From: Pisaster brevispinus
Lineage: Eukaryota > Echinodermata > Asteroidea > Forcipulatida > Asteriidae
Assembly: GCA_023634235.1 (NCBI GenBank)
Contig: JAMKCF010000008.1
Location: 11,116,176-11,180,175 of the forward strand
Length of the DNA: 64,000 nucleotides
Reading direction: 5' to 3'
Shown: positions 1-13,200 of the stretch, one piece after another
Layout of the letters: each line of letters starts with the position of its first letter
Position numbering within the stretch: position 1 is the stretch's first letter
Notes under the pieces: generated by a model
What the model was told of the DNA's origin: nothing
Seen by the model: the letters and a program-made list of their open reading frames with translations, nothing else
Database searches by the model: none
Program-made: the position numbers and the translations under genes

Positions 1-1822
1 CTCGATCAAAGTTTCTTGAATCTAAAATGCAAATTATTAGAACCACAATTAACTTCACGTATATCAATATTTCCTTCAAAGATGTCTTTACCAAATTTTC
101 TCTCTACTTTTCACTAGCTCTGCTAATTTGGTCATATCTACTGATAACCTTGTTTTTGTCTTAACAACTCTAGTTATTATTATTATTCAAGTTCTTGGTA
201 TTTGGTACTCCTAACCTAAACACTCATCGAGGAAGTTTGAAAAGGAGGCCCTAGCCTAGGGGAGAAGGAACTGAACACTGAAATGAGTTTAAAAGAACTT
301 TAATTATTTTTAAAGGCATTATGGTTTGGGGCATCTGTGACCATGGTGCACTGTGGGACTGGGAGTTTGTTTAACTCTCGATCTGCCCTTGTGTGATGGT
401 CATTGGCCAGACGGTTATGATGAATCATCCATGGGTAAACAATTTTCAGATTTGTTTGACTGAACCAAATTGCACTCTGAATATCACAAAAGTGATTTTT
501 TGATGATTTGCTACAGAATTCCTTGAAATATCAAAAAATTTAAATAAATTGAATACAAACTGGGGAAAAAACCCTTAACTATGTAAACAATTGGGAAACC
601 AAAACTTTTAATTTTCTGTTCTTTGGTGAAACTTTGGATTATGATGTCACTCCATAATAAAATTGTATGCCAAAGAATTGTATGCATAGTACCAGCTTGT
701 GATGAGGGGGATTTAGATTGCACAAGAAGGCATGGTAGCATCATCGCTCAAAAAAGCGCCATCTAGATCAAATGAAATATTTGATTTCATCAAAACGGCT
801 TTTCAAAAGAATGCTCTCAGATTGTCCACAAAAACTGTTTCAATCAGAAATACATTAATTTGGTAAAGTTTCCAATCAAATCAATGTAGTCATCAACATG
901 CAATTTATCCTTGAGAAAATAAACATTTTCTCCTTTATTTGATTAACAATTATTATTCGGTGCCCAAATAGATGAATGTTCATATCAACGTTAAAATGAT
1001 GGTAGGCCACATCTAGCCACATCATCAAACTGTAAGTTAAAGAATGTGTACCTGACTGCCTTAACCATTGTGCCATATCAACGTTTGTTGTTTTTAAAAA
1101 TAAACTTTTGCAATTGCATTGTGCTTCTGACAAAAGTAACCATACTTTTTACCCCTTTAGCCCCATAGGCTGAAGGGTACCTTGTCATTGCCTACAATAT
1201 TCGTCCGTACGTCTGTCAGTCTGGCTCAGCTTTTTGGTTTCCGAACCAAACTTGAGTTAGAAGTGACATTTACACATTGTAATTTGGGTAGGGGTTGCCC
1301 TTGGGGAAAGAAAAGTTGGGGAAAGAAAAGTTGGGATTACTTTGGGGTGAAAAGTTCAAAGGTCAAAGTCACCGTGGTAAATTATTACATGTTTTCTCCA
1401 TGATCTTAACTTAACCTTGTGAGAGCTACTTTAGGACACAGGTCAAATGTCAATGTCACAGTGTCAGGTATAGGGACATGATTTGTGGATATCATTGATA
1501 GAGTAAATTTACAAGAGCTAAGGTGTTTTAACAGCATCACTTATTTTTCACTCCAGATAGGCTTTGTAAGACGGCAGACTAATTAAATATTCCTTTACAG
1601 ATTTGTAATTCATTGAAGAAGTTCACCTTTATCATAATATTCATTAAAGAAGTTCACCTTTATTTTAATATTCATAGCTGAGCGTTGTTTACTAATTTAC
1701 AATGTTGTGATAAACATGATAAATGAGCCTGAGCCTCAGTTACAGAATATTAATTTTACATGCGGTGCATGTTTAGTGGTCTCATTCTTCATTTAAACCT
1801 AATTGAAATTGATTATTTGCAG
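1..1822. other. Non-coding flank / upstream intron, no gene seen
   Basis: No exon with convincing codon content and splice sites was found. Short open frames here are random AT-rich frames. Around 1160-1400 there is a stretch with a CCCATAGGCTGAAGGGTACC-like start and a GTCCGTACGTCTGTCAGTCTG run, which looks like a dispersed repeat of invertebrate introns (recalled only, low certainty). The exon at 1823 starts in mid-codon, so earlier exons of that gene lie here unrecognised or left of the window. Confidence 0.4.
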
Positions 1823-4800
1823 GTATGAAGATTTCATAACAAATCCAGCTAAACTTCCAAGATTAAAGAAACGTGCACAAATTTGCAGACAGCCTATAAG
1901 TACAAAAGGGGAGCACAAGGCAGTAATTTCTGATGACACCATCAGTGTGTGTTTATCTACATCATCAATGGGATATTCCGATTCATTAATGACACGGGTG
2001 AACAACAAGTCTGACGAGGATTTAAGAACTTCAGGTCTAAAACAAGGTATCAGAAAGAAATATATCAAAATTAATCTCTGACAATGGATTGTCATTAAAA
2101 CGAATTAAACTCTCTTTAATGTTATTGCGAGCTAACTTGTAGCTCTGATGAGAATCATATAATCACTAAGAAGTTGTGCCTAGTATAGTGAAAAATATGT
2201 ATGTTAATGATTTGTAAACAAAACAAAAACAGCTTAAAAGGAGCAAGCCAATAATTTGTGGATTGAGGTTTATGATCTGTTAAGGGTTACTTAAACATGC
2301 CTTAAATAAATGTCATGGAAGTTTTGATGGTTACTCCTTGCTTTTTCTGTAGTTTGAGATTCCAAACCCATTATATTTGTTGCAACTGACTGCTTGCTTC
2401 ATTAATACGCAACTGAAAATCACAAATGGAAAATTTCTGACTGTACATAATTAAAAATATAAGAAAACAGAAAAATCCCTTCATTCCACCCCCACCCCCC
2501 CCCCCCCCACCTATTCCTGTACCTATTCCTGTGACTTCATTTAATTTCCATGAAATTTCAGGGGAATTTTAAATTAAATCAAACATAAAAATGTTTATAT
2601 AATGCTGGCACATTCTATCATTCATTCAATCATTCACAGTATGAATTTGAAGAAAAACAAAATGAGAAAGACAATGAGTCCATACACAAATACTGTGTAC
2701 ATGTACATGATACTGTAGCTCATAGACACTCCATGGTGATCATTATTTGTCAGGCAAATGGAAAAATTTGTTGATACATCTGTAAGAGCTAGATCAAAGT
2801 AGCACTGGATCTTTGAGGTAAATACAGCCATTGAATTTGGGTGAGCAGTAATTAATGTATGCTAAAACACTGGGGATTTCAGGCTAAATCTTACGTCCAT
2901 GTGCATCCCGAAATGCACCTGCAACTGTGCAGTGGCTAATTCTCAAACACCGATCAGAATCGACAATGCACAACACCTTCAACTTCAACTGTCATTGCCT
3001 GTCACCATATTTAAAAAAGATGCGTTTTATTTTTTAACAACTAAAGTAAAAAGTTTTTCCTATGACTATACATGTAAATCAATGTACCTTCCTACTGACC
3101 TTCCTTTTTTTTTTATAGCATGTTACATGTACATACAGCCTTGTAACATTCTGAAGAAACATTTCTGTTTGACCTTGCTGCCGGTCACCATGACAATTTA
3201 TTACCACTCGCATGCCAATTGGTTCCACCAAGACACCAGTAACTTACACAAGGTGTAGGATTAAATGTATACTGGTAGGCTTACCATTTTGGAACACACT
3301 GATGCACTATTCGTTTATTACTAACATTATTTAAAGTTAGGGTCATATATTGGTTTTTGTCAATGTGCGTTAATGCTGATTTACATGTACTTAGGCCAGA
3401 TCAAGAAAGATACAATAAAAGTCACCTGTGAAAGTTTCAGCTTTCTCCTTGTTGAGAAAACAGCAAAAACTGTCACAGAATTTTTCAGCAAGAAAGTTGA
3501 ATTCATCCATGCTTAGCAAAATGACAGTGGGTACAACCCCATCTCTGGCCGCAGCTTTCACAAATGGACACCACATAAATTTGCATCTCTAAAACTTGCC
3601 TTGGGGTGAGTATTGGAGATTCAAATTTTGTAACATATTACTTTTATTGAATTCTTATCAACGGGGCCTTTCAAACAAAATAAATTTGCAGAATACTTTA
3701 ATACATGCGTACTACCATTAGCATTTTTAGAACAAGGAGGCTTTCAGATGGAAATGACACAATTTTTTTTTGACACTAACTCATTTGATTTTGTTTATTT
3801 ATTAACCTTTTCAATAATGTAACTTACTTGTTCACAAATCACAAGCAGTGCTTTAGGTATCCAGACAAATCTTGAGAACAGTGTTTGTTGGTCTTGGTTT
3901 AAGTTCAGCTGCATTTGTTTCTGCATCGGATGGGACGTAAAGCCGTTGGTCCTGTGTGTTGTGTAATGCACGTAAAAGAACCCAGTGCACTTATTGAAAA
4001 GGGAAGGGGTCCGCCCCGGTGTTCCTGGTTTGATTGGCTGCATATTGCGCCACAGCACCTTGTAAACCATTACATGGTGCTATGTAAAGGAGTAGGTCTC
4101 ATACTTCAAACGTAGCCCCCAAATACCTTGCAGGAAAATACTTAATGTTGAAGTGACTTGAGCGTCACTGAGTGACGGATATGAACACTATATAAATAAC
4201 CATTATTATTATTATTATTATTATTAACCTACTTAAACCTACATGCATGCATTATACTGGGCTTGTCATTGAAATCTGCCAAATTGGAAGGTTAATGTTA
4301 AGTACTTACATTTATCTAAAATGTCTTCTTTTTCCCCCCTCATTTTTTAAATATTGTAGAGTGTTGGCTACAGCAGGCAAGTGCTGATAATTTGCCATTT
4401 GTTAGTTCCAGTAGTCAAGGGAGACTTCATGATAAGGAACATTCAGCATTCAGTGGCTACCCTGCATTATCACAAGATGATAAGAAACCCAGCAGTCAGG
4501 TGTTTGATGAATTCCTCAACAGTAATGAGGTAACTTCTAACAGAAAGATGGATGAGATGCGCCATGGAGAGGAGGATCAAGTTATTGAGAGTGATGCCTT
4601 TCTGTTTCACAAACCTAGAATTAACAGGTTAGATACAGCATTGATTGATATGCAGCAAAAGCATTTATGTCATTTATGTGAGCCTCTTTTTATTACCCTG
4701 CCTAAAATATCACCATACTGGTCTATTGCATCCCTCCTCTCAACAGTAAGATTCAAGAATTCTCAGGTACATAAACGGATAATGCGGATCCATTTTTCAT

Positions 4801-6976
4801 GTTGTCTACCTTAGCTCGAGGACAATTTTAGCAAAGCCTTTAAGTTTCTTACTCATGATTAGATTGATACTGCTTTGGAATTGGCCAGCTACATTAAATA
4901 GCCACTACAGGCAGTATGACATCATCATCATATCATTATGACATCATCAAGTGCTGCTTTTCATGTAAATTGAAAGTTTAATATATTTCAAGGAATCAAA
5001 TCTCCTGAAATACATAGGCTTTTTTGACTATCTACATTGTATACATCTTATAAAAGGGCTTATCATTCTGCATTAAAGTTGCACTGATAAGACCCAAATT
5101 TGACCTTGTCTTCCGGTCGAAACCAGAAGTTGGAGTAAAGAAATTATTCCTGCACCTCAGTTTGACCCCTAGGCCTTCAAATTTAAAGATAATGTAGTAA
5201 TTGTCCTCAACAGCGCCCTCTTGTGACAAGTTAAATAGTGCACTCTTTGCTGAAAACCTGTTGCAAGCTCAAGTCGTTAAAAAAAAAACTTAGCACATAC
5301 TTAAATCTTAGCGTCTGTATGAGAACTTAGATATAACACCATAATAAAAGGTTATTATTCCAAAAAAACATATCTTGAGAACCACAGCTATTTGGGATAA
5401 GCATCGAGTACCCTTTGGATGGAAAGCTCTTCAATCTTGCTTGGATGCATGCCACAAATACAAGTGTTCTCACTAAAATTGTGTAATTTCCTGTGGAGAA
5501 CATCTTCCTTGGCCTTGGGGGATTGTCTACTGTCTGTGAATGTTTGATTTATAAAAGTTCTTTATATTAAATAAAACAAAACTAACAAATTTTGTTAGTG
5601 ACCTGATTTGTCCAACCGAAAGTTAAAAAAAAATGTACATCATGAAGCTCTTTAAATGTTTTTTTGGGGGTAATATTTTATTATTTTATTTGATTAAACT
5701 TAAAATATTTTCCTGCCTTTCACACAGTCCAAACATCTCGTGTTTGTAAATCTACAAACACTTCATTTCTAGTTAATACCTATTTTGCTGTGAAAATATC
5801 TGCAAGGTTTTAATTGAGTTTGGAAAAATTGCCTTTGAAGTTAAATTTGTTGGTGTTTCATAATTGTTATGTGTATTCATTAACAGAATGTGGCGTAAAG
5901 ATCTTAAAAAATGTTTGAACTTGGATGAAATATGGGCTGTGCGTGCAAAGAAGTGGCTGGTGCCAAACAAGTCTTTGCAAAGTCAACAGAGACCATCTGT
6001 CTTCTTAAAAAGGTGACTTGACTTAACAATTTCTTATAGCAGTTGTTTTCCATTCCATATCAAGCCCTACTTTTGGATTTTGCCTCTGCTAAGATAGTTA
6101 TCACACTTTTTTGCTTGATTTAGAAGTAAATGTAACATTGAAATGAATTTGTATTGCTTGTGTAAAAAAAAAAAACAATTTAATTTCAAATACATGGCAG
6201 AATTATTTTTATGTATATATATACTTGTTTTGTTGTCCCTTTTCAGAAATCTGAGTCGTGGTGTTATATTCTTCAAGAAATATCTCAAACAGTTGACAGT
6301 TTTCGAAAATCTCCACAACTCTGCATCCAAGATCTCTCAGCCACAGTTACCTCAACATCAAGCAACTAATTTCATTGCACCATGTAGCAAATCAATTCAG
6401 AAGCATTTAGTTTTGGTAAATGTTGAATGTAACAGGGTACAGAAAAGAAAGGACCACACACCAAAGTTACACAAAAATAAAAAGTCAACCAAAGTTAATG
6501 TCCAAGTAACTGGGAACAATAAGACAACAATAGAGACAAAACCTTGTCAGACTATGAAAGACCCTTCAAAGATGAAACTACAACATCAACAGGAGTATAT
6601 GAAAGGAAAAGAAGCATTGAAGAAAGGTGACTTTAGAATGAGTTCAAGATTGCACATATCTGGCAAGCAAGTATGGAAACAAGATGACACAGTTGCAAAA
6701 CAGGTTGCAATTTGTCGACCAACAACCAGTGATAAACACTCTACACAAGATACCACTAGAGAAGACCTAATATCTAATATGGAAAAAATCAGAGTGCCAA
6801 ACATTGATTATATTCAAAAGATTTGTACAAAGATGACAGAACAAGTAGATGGAGATGCAAATTTGATGTCAACTGAATTTGAGAATGTAGACTACCATCA
6901 AGGAATACAGCCATTGTTTAAAGGGCAAAGTGGCCACTGTGGAGGCATATGGAAGTCAATTGTTGATGAATGCTGA
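1823..6976 (+). CDS. Unrecognised multi-exon gene, 3' part
   Basis: Function unknown. Four exons are supported by open frame plus splice sites: 1823-2046 (acceptor TTTGCAG, donor CAAG|GTATCA), 4360 to about 4627 or 4766 (acceptor ATTGTAG), 5887-6012 (acceptor ATTAACAG, donor AAAAAG|GTGACT) and 6247-6976 (acceptor TTTTCAG), ending in TGA at 6974-6976. Exons 1-2 and 3-4 join in frame. The best-looking donors of exon 2 (4745 or 4766) would put a stop just after 5887, whereas a donor at 4627 (AACAG|GTTAGA) keeps the frame; otherwise a small exon is missing. The protein is hydrophilic, rich in Lys, Ser, Gln and Thr, and appears largely disordered in the last exon (about 243 codons). A short, more ordered Trp/Lys-rich segment lies in exons 3-4 (MWRKDLKKCLNLDEIW, then FFKKYLKQL). 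No domain was recognised. The 5' end is missing or unseen. Confidence 0.6.
2488..2510. repeat. Poly-C tract
   Basis: A C-rich run interrupted once by A lies in the first intron of the unrecognised gene. The opposite strand is a G-run. Confidence 0.8.
3922..4229 (+). repeat. tRNA-derived SINE, family A, 5'-truncated
   Basis: It shares the body of the copies at about 7560-7985 and 13605-13985 (which lie on the minus strand), including the AAAAGAACCCAGTGCACTTA core and the CACAGCACCTTGTAAACC segment. It ends in an (ATT)n tail at 4200-4228. The tRNA-like head is absent from this copy. It lies in an intron of the unrecognised gene. Confidence 0.8.
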
Positions 6977-7555
6977 AAGTTTAGTTTGTTAGACAAAAGA
7001 AATAACAATATATTTTTTGTGTACTAATTTTACACCAACTATTTAATTAAAATGGAACTTGAATTTGTCTTTAACCATGTTAGCTTGTTTAAATGTAAAC
7101 TTCAAATGTTTTAACAGTGACAGTGAGAATAACTTTAACAAGAAATACAAATTTGATGGTCCGCAAGGGGTTCTGCAGCTTTTATTCTGTTCCTCTTGTT
7201 TGTACTACAACTATAATACATGTATATGAATGACTACTGTGGAATGGAAATGAGTGGAAATTTCCCTCACATTTTTTGTCTTCATTCGGTCGACTCTGTT
7301 GATTTATCCAAAACACATTTTTGTTAAAATAAAAATTTTTGTTCATGGTAAGCTTTACAACATGTACACCAAGAAACCTAAAATTGTTTATTTTATTCCA
7401 CTTCACTCATCACTTGAAGACAGCTTTCAAAGAATAATTCACCATGCACAGAACTTAATTCCGGGGAGACAACACTACAGATTTAAGTCTTCTAAAAGTA
7501 GCTTGATATGATTGGCATAATTGGTCATCATCCAATAGATGTGATAACTGCATCA
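6977..7555. other. 3' flank of the unrecognised gene
   Basis: Probable 3' UTR and intergenic DNA. An AATAAA hexamer occurs near 7328. No other gene was seen. Confidence 0.35.
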
Positions 7556-7559
7556 GTGA

Positions 7560-7985
7560 TAATAATAATATAATAATAATATATAGTCTTATTAATCATA
7601 TATACCAATAAGGTAGTCAAGGTGCTTGAACAGACAGAAACATTCTAAGACAGGTTTTTGAAATGTTTGAATTATGAGACCAAATTGATGTAGCACCTCA
7701 TAAGGGTTTACAAGGTGCTGCGGCACATTCAGCAGCCACTGCTAGACACATCGGGCCAAACCCCCTTCTTTTAGAGATAAGTGTAACTGGGTTCTTTTAC
7801 GTGCATCACACAACACCTGGGACCTGCGGCTTTTTGTTTCGTCTGAAGGACGGAGCAATAATGGTAAAGTGTCTTGCTTGAGGACACAAGTGTCATGACC
7901 GATTGACTCGAACCCCGCTCTGCTGATCAGAAACACCAGAGCTTGAGTCTAGTGCTCTTAACCACTCAGCCACGACACGCCAATA
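7560..7985 (-). repeat. tRNA-derived SINE, family A, near full length
   Basis: On the minus strand the head near 7982 reads as a tRNA-like promoter: an A-box-like TGGCTGAGTGGTTAAGAGCA, then a B-box-like GGTTCGAGTC. A conserved body and an (ATA/ATT)n tail at about 7560-7590 follow. The head resembles tRNA-Leu or tRNA-Ser. It is not an intact tRNA gene. Confidence 0.85.
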
Positions 7986-8019
7986 AATATAAAGATTACG
8001 AGCACAGTACACTCATTGC

Positions 8020-8140
8020 TTCCAAGTGTAGAAAACCCACAGGCTACTCGGAAAGGATTCAAACTCATGACACCTGCATGTTAGAGCAGATATCTAGACC
8101 ACTGAGATTGCCTGGTGATTAGAGGCTAGTTCAAATCCTG
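8020..8140 (-). repeat. tRNA-like SINE head fragment
   Basis: On the minus strand, TCTCAGTGGTCTAGA is followed by GAGTTTGAATCC, an A-box/B-box arrangement of a degenerate tRNA-derived element. It differs from families A-C in this window. Confidence 0.5.
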
Positions 8141-8284
8141 TAATTAGCTGACGCTGTGGGTAGAGAAACAATTTAATAGATAAAACATCAGTGTTAGGGT
8201 CATATACTTTATCCCCTGTGCAATTAATAAATCTTTAAATTGTTTGCGGAAACCATTGGTAATTACAGAATTTTAACACTTCTT

Positions 8285-8460
8285 GCTGGGCCCACTCAGT
8301 GGTGTAGTGATTAAGACATCTACTTTAGAATGTGGGGGTTTTGGGTTCCAATCACACCCAAATGTCAGGTGATTTGTTTCTACAGGTCTTGGGGCAGGTG
8401 CACTGAGTGTACAGTGCTTATTACACATCATTGTAAGGGTGGAACTAAAATATTATCATC
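8285..8460 (+). repeat. tRNA-derived SINE, family C
   Basis: An A-box-like GTGGTGTAGTGATTAAGACA is followed by a B-box-like GGGTTCCAATC. Downstream it shares a GAGTGTACAGTGCT...ACACATC tail with the copy at 14440-14600. Confidence 0.7.
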
Positions 8461-8526
8461 TGAAATATTATTCAAGAAAAGCCTGTGTTTATTTATCACT
8501 TGAATATTGAGCTCAATGTGTGTATT

Positions 8527-8692
8527 GGGGGTGCAACTTTTGATTGCACACCCTTAACAAAGATATTGACAAAATAGGGAGACTACCTACATAGAACTAG
8601 ATAGCTCATTTGGTACAGCGCCGGCACATTAATCCGGAGATCATTGGTTCAAATCCCGCTCTAGTCATTTTTTCTTTGTTCAACCCCAAATT
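8527..8692 (+). repeat. tRNA-derived repeat, family B (short copy)
   Basis: It shares the AAAGATATTGACAAAATAGG segment, the tRNA-like module (TAGCTCATTTGGTACAGCGC ... GGTTCAAATCC) and the TTTTCTTTGTTCAACCCCAA tail with the copies near 19.6 and 35.9 kb. Confidence 0.75.
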
Positions 8693-10020
8693 GTTCATAC
8701 TTATAAATCTCTTGATTGTGAACACTTGATGAACTTTTTTGTACATATTGAGTTTTTCTGATAAAGTATGAATTGCATAGAAAGGTGGGACTGGGCTCCG
8801 TCTGCCCGTTTTAAGACCCACTAGAAAGCGCAAGTGTGTCATGGTTCATGGAACAGAAGAATGGCAAGCATCAGTGCCATTTTATTTTACTCAAGTAATT
8901 AAGGCAGTATCTTTAAGTAATTCAAGAAATATATAATTTTGAGATATGTGCAGTTTGGGAAATTTAACTTATTCCTCTAGGTGACAATATTTAGAGATGG
9001 CTTGGATTTGGTTTCTCAAAATTTGTTTCAAGATATCACAAAATCCGTTTTATCACATCTCTAATTAGTTTGAAATAATAATAATTTATATTTTGTTGTA
9101 CAAGTTACGTTGGAAAAATATGTTCAGATACACATTACAACAGTAACATTTCATGCGAAGCGTCCTACAACAACTTATGTTGATGTGTATTTTAGGCCAC
9201 AGATCCATACTGTTTTAAAATGGTTTGTAATCTCATAATTATTGTTAATTTGATGTGAACAACTTTGAGATATCTTGGCATTCGATTTTTAGATATCAGA
9301 ATGGATATCTGGAAAGATCAAAGACATATTTTTCATTGTATTTAGATATATCACTAAGCATAATTCTAAATGTACTTGACATCATTTATGTCATCAGAGT
9401 TTACAAATTTTACTTTTACACCATATTCACCAGACACCGTTGTTTGATGTTATTGTTGGATATGATTGTCATTGTTGCTGGAGGGCTGATTCAAGCCAAT
9501 CTCCATCAGAGAAATAGCCAAATACAACAAAATATTTGTTATACATATAGTTCAATTTCTGTCCCCAACCTCCCCAATTAATGGCATACTACATGTACTA
9601 AACTTAATTTTGATTCCAGGAAAATGATTTTGTCTCTTCTGTCTATACGTATTTTCCACATTTTCCATCTGCTGTTCCTTGTGATACTTTATTGTGTAAA
9701 TTCGCGACAAATAAAAGAACTAAAGTAAACAATAACTTGTCTAGTATTCTTATCCCCATCAATAGAATCATAGCCTACTGTTAAAAATAGCATCTTACAA
9801 GTGATCTGGCATGGAGAAGACCAAGGATAACAGTCAAACAGATAATTAAATTGCGAGTGTATTCTTATTTGGATTTGAATTGGGGCTTGGGAATGAATAA
9901 AGAAAATCAAAGATCTGTTTTGATCTTTAGCAATCTTGAATTATTTGAGGCATTTAAAAAAAGAAAAACTAGAAACGCACAAACAATGCAATAAAAAAAA
10001 CATACTTTTCGGCATCGCGA
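8693..10020. other. AT-rich intergenic DNA, nothing recognised
   Basis: No exon, tandem array or inverted repeat was identified. The open frames are short and have random composition. Confidence 0.4.
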
Positions 10021-10274
10021 TTGTTGGGCGGACGTGGGGGGGGGGGGGGGGGCATACACTAGCCTGGGCTCTACGTGATCGATGCATGCATGGGATCCGG
10101 GGTCGCACGCACGTCGACAAGGCTAGTTAGCTAGCTTAGCTTGATGCGTTGTCGAGCAAGTATAGGGGACAGCTACGTGTACTTGTGCAAGTAGCCGAAA
10201 TAAGTAGGTGTGACGTGTTGTGTGTGTGGCATGTGTTGTCCGGCCCGTCGAGGTGAACACTCTCCAACTCTGAG
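10020..10274 (+). promoter_or_regulatory. Probable promoter/5' UTR of the Schlafen-like gene
   Basis: This CpG-rich island in AT-rich surroundings (CATCGCGA, ACGTCGAC, CGGCCCGTCGAG) ends at the start codon of the short first coding exon. It includes a 17-bp poly-G run at 10036-10052. No TATA box was assigned. The call rests on composition and position only. Confidence 0.45.
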
Positions 10275-13200
10275 ATGATGGCGGGTTGTTCAAACAGGTA
10301 TTTTTTCTACGTTGATACTCGAGAACATTTTGTTAGTCATGACATCAAGCGATCTTGCAGTTCGGCTTTAATTGATACTAATAATTGTAATGCAAATTTA
10401 AAGTATAATCCGATGGAGGTGGTATTACTATTAAATATTAATCATGATAAGGATATAATAATAGGGCCTAGGTTATGATGAGTTGCATTTCATTGTGGTT
10501 GAGGCCAATGAGTTTCAGTCTCACTCTCAGCCAAGAACCCAAATTGGAAGAAGACAAGGAAAGAAGTTTCAGTTTTTAACGTTACTCTGGAGTCTGAAGT
10601 TGAGACTACCTACTTTATAGGGTCATTCCGTGCCAACTCACCTGATGGGTCGGCAGGCTCCGTCTCAGATTTTGCTAATTTTTTTTAAACAATCCTCTAT
10701 GGGTGCCATGAACACACGCGAATTTAGAATCCTACTCCTCATAATTTTTGAGATATGACCCCCTAAAAAATTAAGCCCCGCCCCTTCAAATTGACTTTTT
10801 GTGTTTTCGGCATTTTTAGAGGTCTGTATCTACAAATGGAGATAAGATATATAGCTACAAATTAATTTGAAGGGTATCTGGTATCCCATCAACTAAATTA
10901 TAACTGTCAAAAGTAGCACAGGTCATTTGTATATCACGTTGTAGGTCTTTAAAAACGGACATTTTAGCCTGCGTGATGACTTTTCGTCATTTTTGAAACC
11001 CCCTAGAGCCCAAGTGAAATGTCCGATTGCTTTTATATTACATTTGGTTATAAACTAGGTGCATATGTGTGACCTGATATGAGGATAGACCAATCACACC
11101 TTTGATGGGTACTTGGCAGGGGTCTGAATATGGGTCCACTTGTAAAAAAGCAAAAAAATGCCTTTTTCAAGTGGTTATTTGACAACGTGGGACATTACTG
11201 ACATATTTACAAATTTTTCCCAATAACACTTTGTATCCAGTCTACTTGTGTGAGAAAGAAAAAAAATGGTTTTTCAACTCCTTCACTTAAAAATAAAATA
11301 GTGAATATGCCTAGATTAACGTATTTGCTGTGTATGCTATTTAGCGACAGCACTTGTTTACAAAAGAGCCACAGAGCCTGGACTTCTGCAGGCATTGTTT
11401 GTACACTGCAGAAGCGTAGTGCCGCCACTTGAATAAAAAAAATCCTGCTCTTATCATGTACGTACACAATAACTATCGTGTACGTACATGATACCTTATA
11501 CATACATTATATCTATCATGTATAGTGTACACATTAACTCCAGACTTAATATCATGTACATAGACGTTAACTGTCAGGTTCTTACATAATAATTACCATG
11601 TAGGAACATGATAACTATCATGAATGTGTACGTACACGATAATTATGATGTACAGTGTACATACACAATTCTCTTCAGACTTGTCATGTCATACACGATA
11701 TTGTGCAGCATCTCCATGTGAAAAAATACTCACAAACAACCCCCCAGATATATGCTTAAATAATTATACAGAGATGATATATTAATAATTTACAATGGCA
11801 ACGGAAACACGGCTTTGATTTTTTTTTTTTTAAAGACGTAAATAGTTAACACCCAACATTTTTTGGATTATTCTTTTGCATGGAGATGCTGCACAATATT
11901 GTGTCAAAAATGTTTCTTCTGAAAGAGATCAAGAACGTTCATGATAATTAAATTGCTTACAAACACTTACATGATAGTTATCGTGTACGTACAAGATACC
12001 TATCGTGTACGTACATGATCATTATTGTGTACCTACATGGTACATGTACCTATACGAACCTGATAGTTATTGTCTACGTTCACGTTCAGTCTGGAGTTAA
12101 TGTGTACATACATGATAGATATAATGTACAGTGTGTACAAAAATGTATATGGTATCATGTGCGTACACGATAGTTATTGTGTACGTACATGATAAGAGCA
12201 GGATTTTTTTTATTCATGTGGCGGCACTACGCTTCTGCAGTGTACAAACAATGCCTGCAGAAGTCCAGGCTCTGTGGCTCTTTTGTAAACAAGTGCTGTC
12301 GCTAAATAGCATACACAGCAAATACGTTAATCTAGGCATATTCACTATTTTTTTTTTACGTGAAGGAGTTGAAAAACCATTTTTTTTCTTTCTCACACAA
12401 GTAGACTGGATACAAAGTGTTATTCGGAAAAATTTGTAAATATGTCAGTAATGTCCCACGTTGTCAAATAACCACTTGAAAAAGGCATTTTTTGGCATTT
12501 TTACAGTTGGACCCATATTCAGACCCCTGCCAAGTACCCATCAAAGGCGTGATTGGTCTATCCTCATATCAGTTCACACATATGCACCTAGTTTTTAACC
12601 AAATGTAATATAAAAGCAATTGGACATTTCACTTGGGCTCTAGGGGGTTTAAAAAATGACGAAAAGTCATCACGCAGGCTAAAATGTCCGTTTTTAAAGA
12701 CCTACACCGTGATATACAAATGACCTGTGCTACTTTTGACAGTATAATTTAGTTGATGGGATACCAGATACCCTTCAAATTAATTTGTAGCTACATATCT
12801 TATGTCCATTTGTAGATACAGACCTCTAAAAATGCCGAAAACACAAAAAGTCAATTTGAAGGGGCGGAGCTTAATTTTTTAGGGGGTCATATCTCAAAAA
12901 TTATGAGAAGTAGGATTCTAAAATTTTGCGTGCGTTCATGGCACCCATAGGGGATCGTTTAAAAAAAATACTAGCAAAATCTGAGACGGAGCCTGCCGAA
13001 CTTTTCAGGATTTTAGGTGAGTTGGCACGGAATGACCCTATAGTATATACTAATATTAGTTTATAAATTATACTCGGACAAAATTGGCAACAGACAAACA
13101 GTTCTGTGATTTCCGGTCACAGCTTAAAGATGGGTTTATTTATTTAGCATGCACAAAATGTGCAATTCACTTGAATTGGCAAGGAGCTGGATGCGGGACA

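Noticed and set aside
1182..1403. 73-codon plus-strand frame near 1.2 kb
   Set aside because: It overlaps a dispersed-repeat-like stretch and lacks splice or homology support.
8585..8680. Functional tRNA gene
   Set aside because: A/B boxes are present, but stems are imperfect and the flanks match other dispersed copies; it is a tRNA-derived repeat.
11207..12439. Mirror-image open frames in the foldback arms as a gene pair
   Set aside because: They are the same sequence in inverted orientation with no recognisable domain, and they contain the Lys-rich product of an AT run.
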